Below, piece after piece: positions 61,703-64,000 of a DNA stretch of 64,000 nt (the first letter of the stretch is position 1; every line of letters begins with the position of its first letter). The translations under genes were made by a program, and so were the position numbers. Source of the stretch: Erwinia psidii (lineage in GTDB: Bacteria > Pseudomonadota > Gammaproteobacteria > Enterobacterales > Enterobacteriaceae); the NCBI RefSeq assembly GCF_003846135.1, contig NZ_RHHM01000015.1, positions 1 through 64,000 of the forward strand. The letters run 5' to 3'. The notes beneath the pieces are model-generated. The model was not told the DNA's origin. It saw only the letters and a program-made list of their open reading frames with translations, and did no database searches.

Positions 61703-63679
61703 CTATTCGTCTTCCAGATAGGTGTAGCCATACAGGCCAGATTCAAACTCTGCCATAAACTGTGCACGCAGTTCCTCATCCAGCTCGCTGCGTTTAATCT
61801 GATTGCGGAAGTGGGTGAGCAACTCTTTCGGGTCAAGCTGCACATACTCAAGCATATCAGCGACGGTATCGCCCTCATCGGAAAGCTGAACCTCGACGCT
61901 GCCATCTTCAAAAGCAAACACATCAACCGCTTCGGTATCGCCAAACAGATTATGCATGTTACCCAGAATTTCCTGGTAGGCCCCCACCATGAAGAAACCC
62001 AGCATCGGTGGATTATCCACATCGTACTGTGGCATTGGCATGGTGGTGGCAATACCATCGCCATCTACGTAGTGGTCGATAGTTCCGTCAGAATCACAGG
62101 TAATATCCAGCAATACCGCACGGCGCTCAGGCGATTTATTCAGACCTTCCAGTGGTAAAACCGGAAACAGCTGATCGATCCCCCACGCATCCGGCATTGA
62201 CTGAAAAAGCGAGAAGTTGACGTAAATCTTATCCGCCATACGTTCCTGCAATTCATCGATAATCGGCCGGTGTGCGCGGTTGCTAGGGTCCAGATGTTGC
62301 TGAATATAGTGGCAAATGCTCAGATAGAGCTGTTCAGCCCACGCACGTTGGGTGAGATCGTAGGTTCCCTGCGAATAGCCGGTGTGGATATCAAACAGGT
62401 CCATCTGACTGTCATGCAGCCATTCACGCAACGAACGCCGGTTATTGGGTTGGTGCATCTCCTGCCAGGTATCCCACATGCTGATAATCGGACGTGGTGA
62501 ATCAACAGAAGGTGCGACCGGCGTACTGAACTCATTGCGCTCAACCCCAATGATATTGGAAACCAGTACGGTATGATGCGCGGTCACTGCACGCCCGGAT
62601 TCGGTGATCACCGTCGGGTGCGGCAAATGATGTTCATCACAGGCATCGCCAATTGCCCAGATAACGTTATTGGCGTATTCGTTCAGGCCATAGTTGACAG
62701 AACAATCTGACTGCGAGCGGGTTCCTTCATAATCCACCCCAAGTCCACCGCCAACGTCAAAGCACTGAATATTGACGCCCAGCTTCGCCAGCTCCACGTA
62801 GAAACGCGCGGATTCACGCACGCCAGTAGCGATATCACGGATGTTGGCCATTTGTGAACCAAGATGGAAATGCAGCAGTTGCAGACTTTCCAGACGCCCG
62901 GCACCACGCATAATATCCACCAGCTGTAGCACCTGCGACGCCGACAGACCAAATTTCGATTTCTCGCCGCCGCTGGACTGCCATTTGCCCGAACCCTGTG
63001 AAGCCAGGCGCGCACGGATCCCAAGGCGCGGAACCACATTCAGACGCTCGGCCTCTTCGAGCACCAGCTTCACTTCGGTCATTTTTTCCAGCACCAGATA
63101 GACTTTGTGGCCTATCTTCTCGCCGATCAGAGCCAGGCGAATGTATTCGCGATCCTTGTAGCCGTTGCACACGATTACCGTTCGGGTCATACCGGCATGG
63201 GCCAGTACAGCCATCAGCTCTGCTTTTGAACCTGCTTCCAGCCCCAGCGGTTCACCGGAATTAATCAGCGACTCAATGACGCGCTTATGCTGATTAACCT
63301 TGATCGGATAAACCAGGAAATAGTCACCGCGATAACCATAAGATTCACGCGCGCGTCTGAAGGCGGCATTAATTGAACGTAAACGATGTTGCAGGATCTG
63401 CGGAAAGCAAAATAGCGCTGGCAGCCGCTGTCCCTCAGCTTCGCGCTCTTTGACCAACTTCGCCAGATCGACGCGCGCTTCAGGAACATCAGGATCGGGG
63501 CAGACGGTAATATGCCCCAGTTCATTGATGTCGTAATAGTTATTACCCCACCATGCAATATTGTAGGTACGCAGCATTTTGCTGGCATCCTCATCGCTGA
63601 TGGCCACCTCCTGCATGGAGCGGAGTTCCCTTCGTTCGCCTGCTGACGAACTTTTAGTTGTCTTGATATCGTCAGACAT
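61703..63679 (-). CDS. speA: Biosynthetic arginine decarboxylase
   Basis: 658 residues, same as E. coli. PLP fold-type III enzyme turning arginine into agmatine. PLP lysine in [14 protein letters not shown]; phosphate-binding [28 protein letters not shown]-terminal catalytic Cys region [19 protein letters not shown]. Start at 63679 has GAGG ahead. Upstream of speB. Confidence 0.97.
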   Translation of the reverse strand: MSDDIKTTKSSSAGERRELRSMQEVAISDEDASKMLRTYNIAWWGNNYYDINELGHITVCPDPDVPEARVDLAKLVKEREAEGQRLPALFCFPQILQHRLRSINAAFRRARESYGYRGDYFLVYPIKVNQHKRVIESLINSGEPLGLEAGSKAELMAVLAHAGMTRTVIVCNGYKDREYIRLALIGEKIGHKVYLVLEKMTEVKLVLEEAERLNVVPRLGIRARLASQGSGKWQSSGGEKSKFGLSASQVLQLVDIMRGAGRLESLQLLHFHLGSQMANIRDIATGVRESARFYVELAKLGVNIQCFDVGGGLGVDYEGTRSQSDCSVNYGLNEYANNVIWAIGDACDEHHLPHPTVITESGRAVTAHHTVLVSNIIGVERNEFSTPVAPSVDSPRPIISMWDTWQEMHQPNNRRSLREWLHDSQMDLFDIHTGYSQGTYDLTQRAWAEQLYLSICHYIQQHLDPSNRAHRPIIDELQERMADKIYVNFSLFQSMPDAWGIDQLFPVLPLEGLNKSPERRAVLLDITCDSDGTIDHYVDGDGIATTMPMPQYDVDNPPMLGFFMVGAYQEILGNMHNLFGDTEAVDVFAFEDGSVEVQLSDEGDTVADMLEYVQLDPKELLTHFRNQIKRSELDEELRAQFMAEFESGLYGYTYLEDE

Positions 63680-64000
63680 CGCGAGCCTCGAATTTCAATG
63701 ATGTGAAACAGTCAACTACTATTACAGGGAAAAGCCGCAACAACAAGCCACCATGAAGGGTTAATATCAGTATAAAACGCCAGGATGCGGCACCTCACGG
63801 TGTGATAAGTGTAACATTAAACCGTCCACGCTCCTGATACCCACTCAGATAACAGGTAATGAACCGCATGGACCAGGCCGCCATTTTTTCGCCAGTATTA
63901 TTCACACTCCACGTAAGTTAAGAGTGGCAAAAAACCATGCTGACAGCGCTGTTCATTTAATTCAGGTGCAATAAAGGAGGATCACCGGACGCAAAGCATC
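63680..64000. other. speA upstream region
   Basis: 321 bp to the window end. It holds the speA promoter side. On the minus strand a short frame with IVVDCFT at 63702-63725 recalls the end of the small yqgB gene that precedes speA in E. coli, but without an evident start. At the far end GGAGG (about 63977) on the plus strand may belong to a gene beginning outside the window. Confidence 0.4.

Overview
The window is chromosomal DNA of a member of the Enterobacterales. The core gene order (galR-lysA-lysR; lysS-prfB-recJ-dsbC-xerD / fldB / ygfX-sdhE / ygfZ / trhA; bglA / ygfF / gcvPHT / ubiI-ubiH-pepP-ygfB / zapA-ssrS-ygfA / serA / rpiA / argP / yggE / argO / mscS / fbaA-pgk-epd / tktA / loiP / speB-speA) is that of Escherichia coli around minutes 61-66. 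Protein similarity is clearly below species level. A bactofilin gene beside tktA and the set of inserted genes suggest an Erwinia/Pantoea-like genus; that placement is inference.

Layout. 1-3840 is an accessory, AT-richer block: the end of a large surface protein with Ig-like repeats, a secreted fimbrial-adhesin-like protein, and an IbrA/IbrB-type pair (PP-loop reductase-like plus ParB-like). 3947-8377 holds a second FtsI-type penicillin-binding protein and a BisC-type molybdoenzyme, with an OmrA/OmrB-type small RNA between them. 8580-13152 holds galR, lysA/lysR and an MFS exporter. 13611-15454 holds a lipoprotein serine protease, a DUF1345 membrane protein and a small glycine-rich exported protein. 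15830-25782 is conserved: lysS, prfB (with its programmed frameshift), recJ, dsbC, xerD, fldB, ygfX/sdhE, ygfZ, trhA. 26081-29942 is a beta-glucoside locus whose RpiR-type regulator and PTS IIB domain are broken while IIC and bglA stay open. 30070-36031 carries ygfF, a dead IS200-type element and the glycine cleavage operon. 36533-46358 carries the ubiquinone hydroxylases, pepP, ygfB, zapA, 6S RNA, ygfA, serA, rpiA, argP and yggE.

46453-50281 is a clear insertion: a Tsx-like porin, an MFS transporter and a RutA-like flavin monooxygenase lie between yggE and argO, flanked by two copies of a stretch of about 75 bp that contains the 3' end of argO. 51896-52935 between mscS and fbaA is littered with IS3-family fragments. 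The rest is the fbaA-pgk-epd glycolytic operon with a perfect Cra palindrome upstream, a bactofilin with a second well-placed internal start, tktA, loiP and the agmatine/putrescine genes speB-speA.

The most interesting points are the argO-end duplication around the three-gene island, the two possible bactofilin products, the IbrA/IbrB pair beside surface-protein genes, the FtsI paralog with an altered second active-site motif next to the Omr-type sRNA, and an IS200 end that seems to supply the ribosome binding site of ygfF. No CRISPR array, tRNA or rRNA gene was seen.
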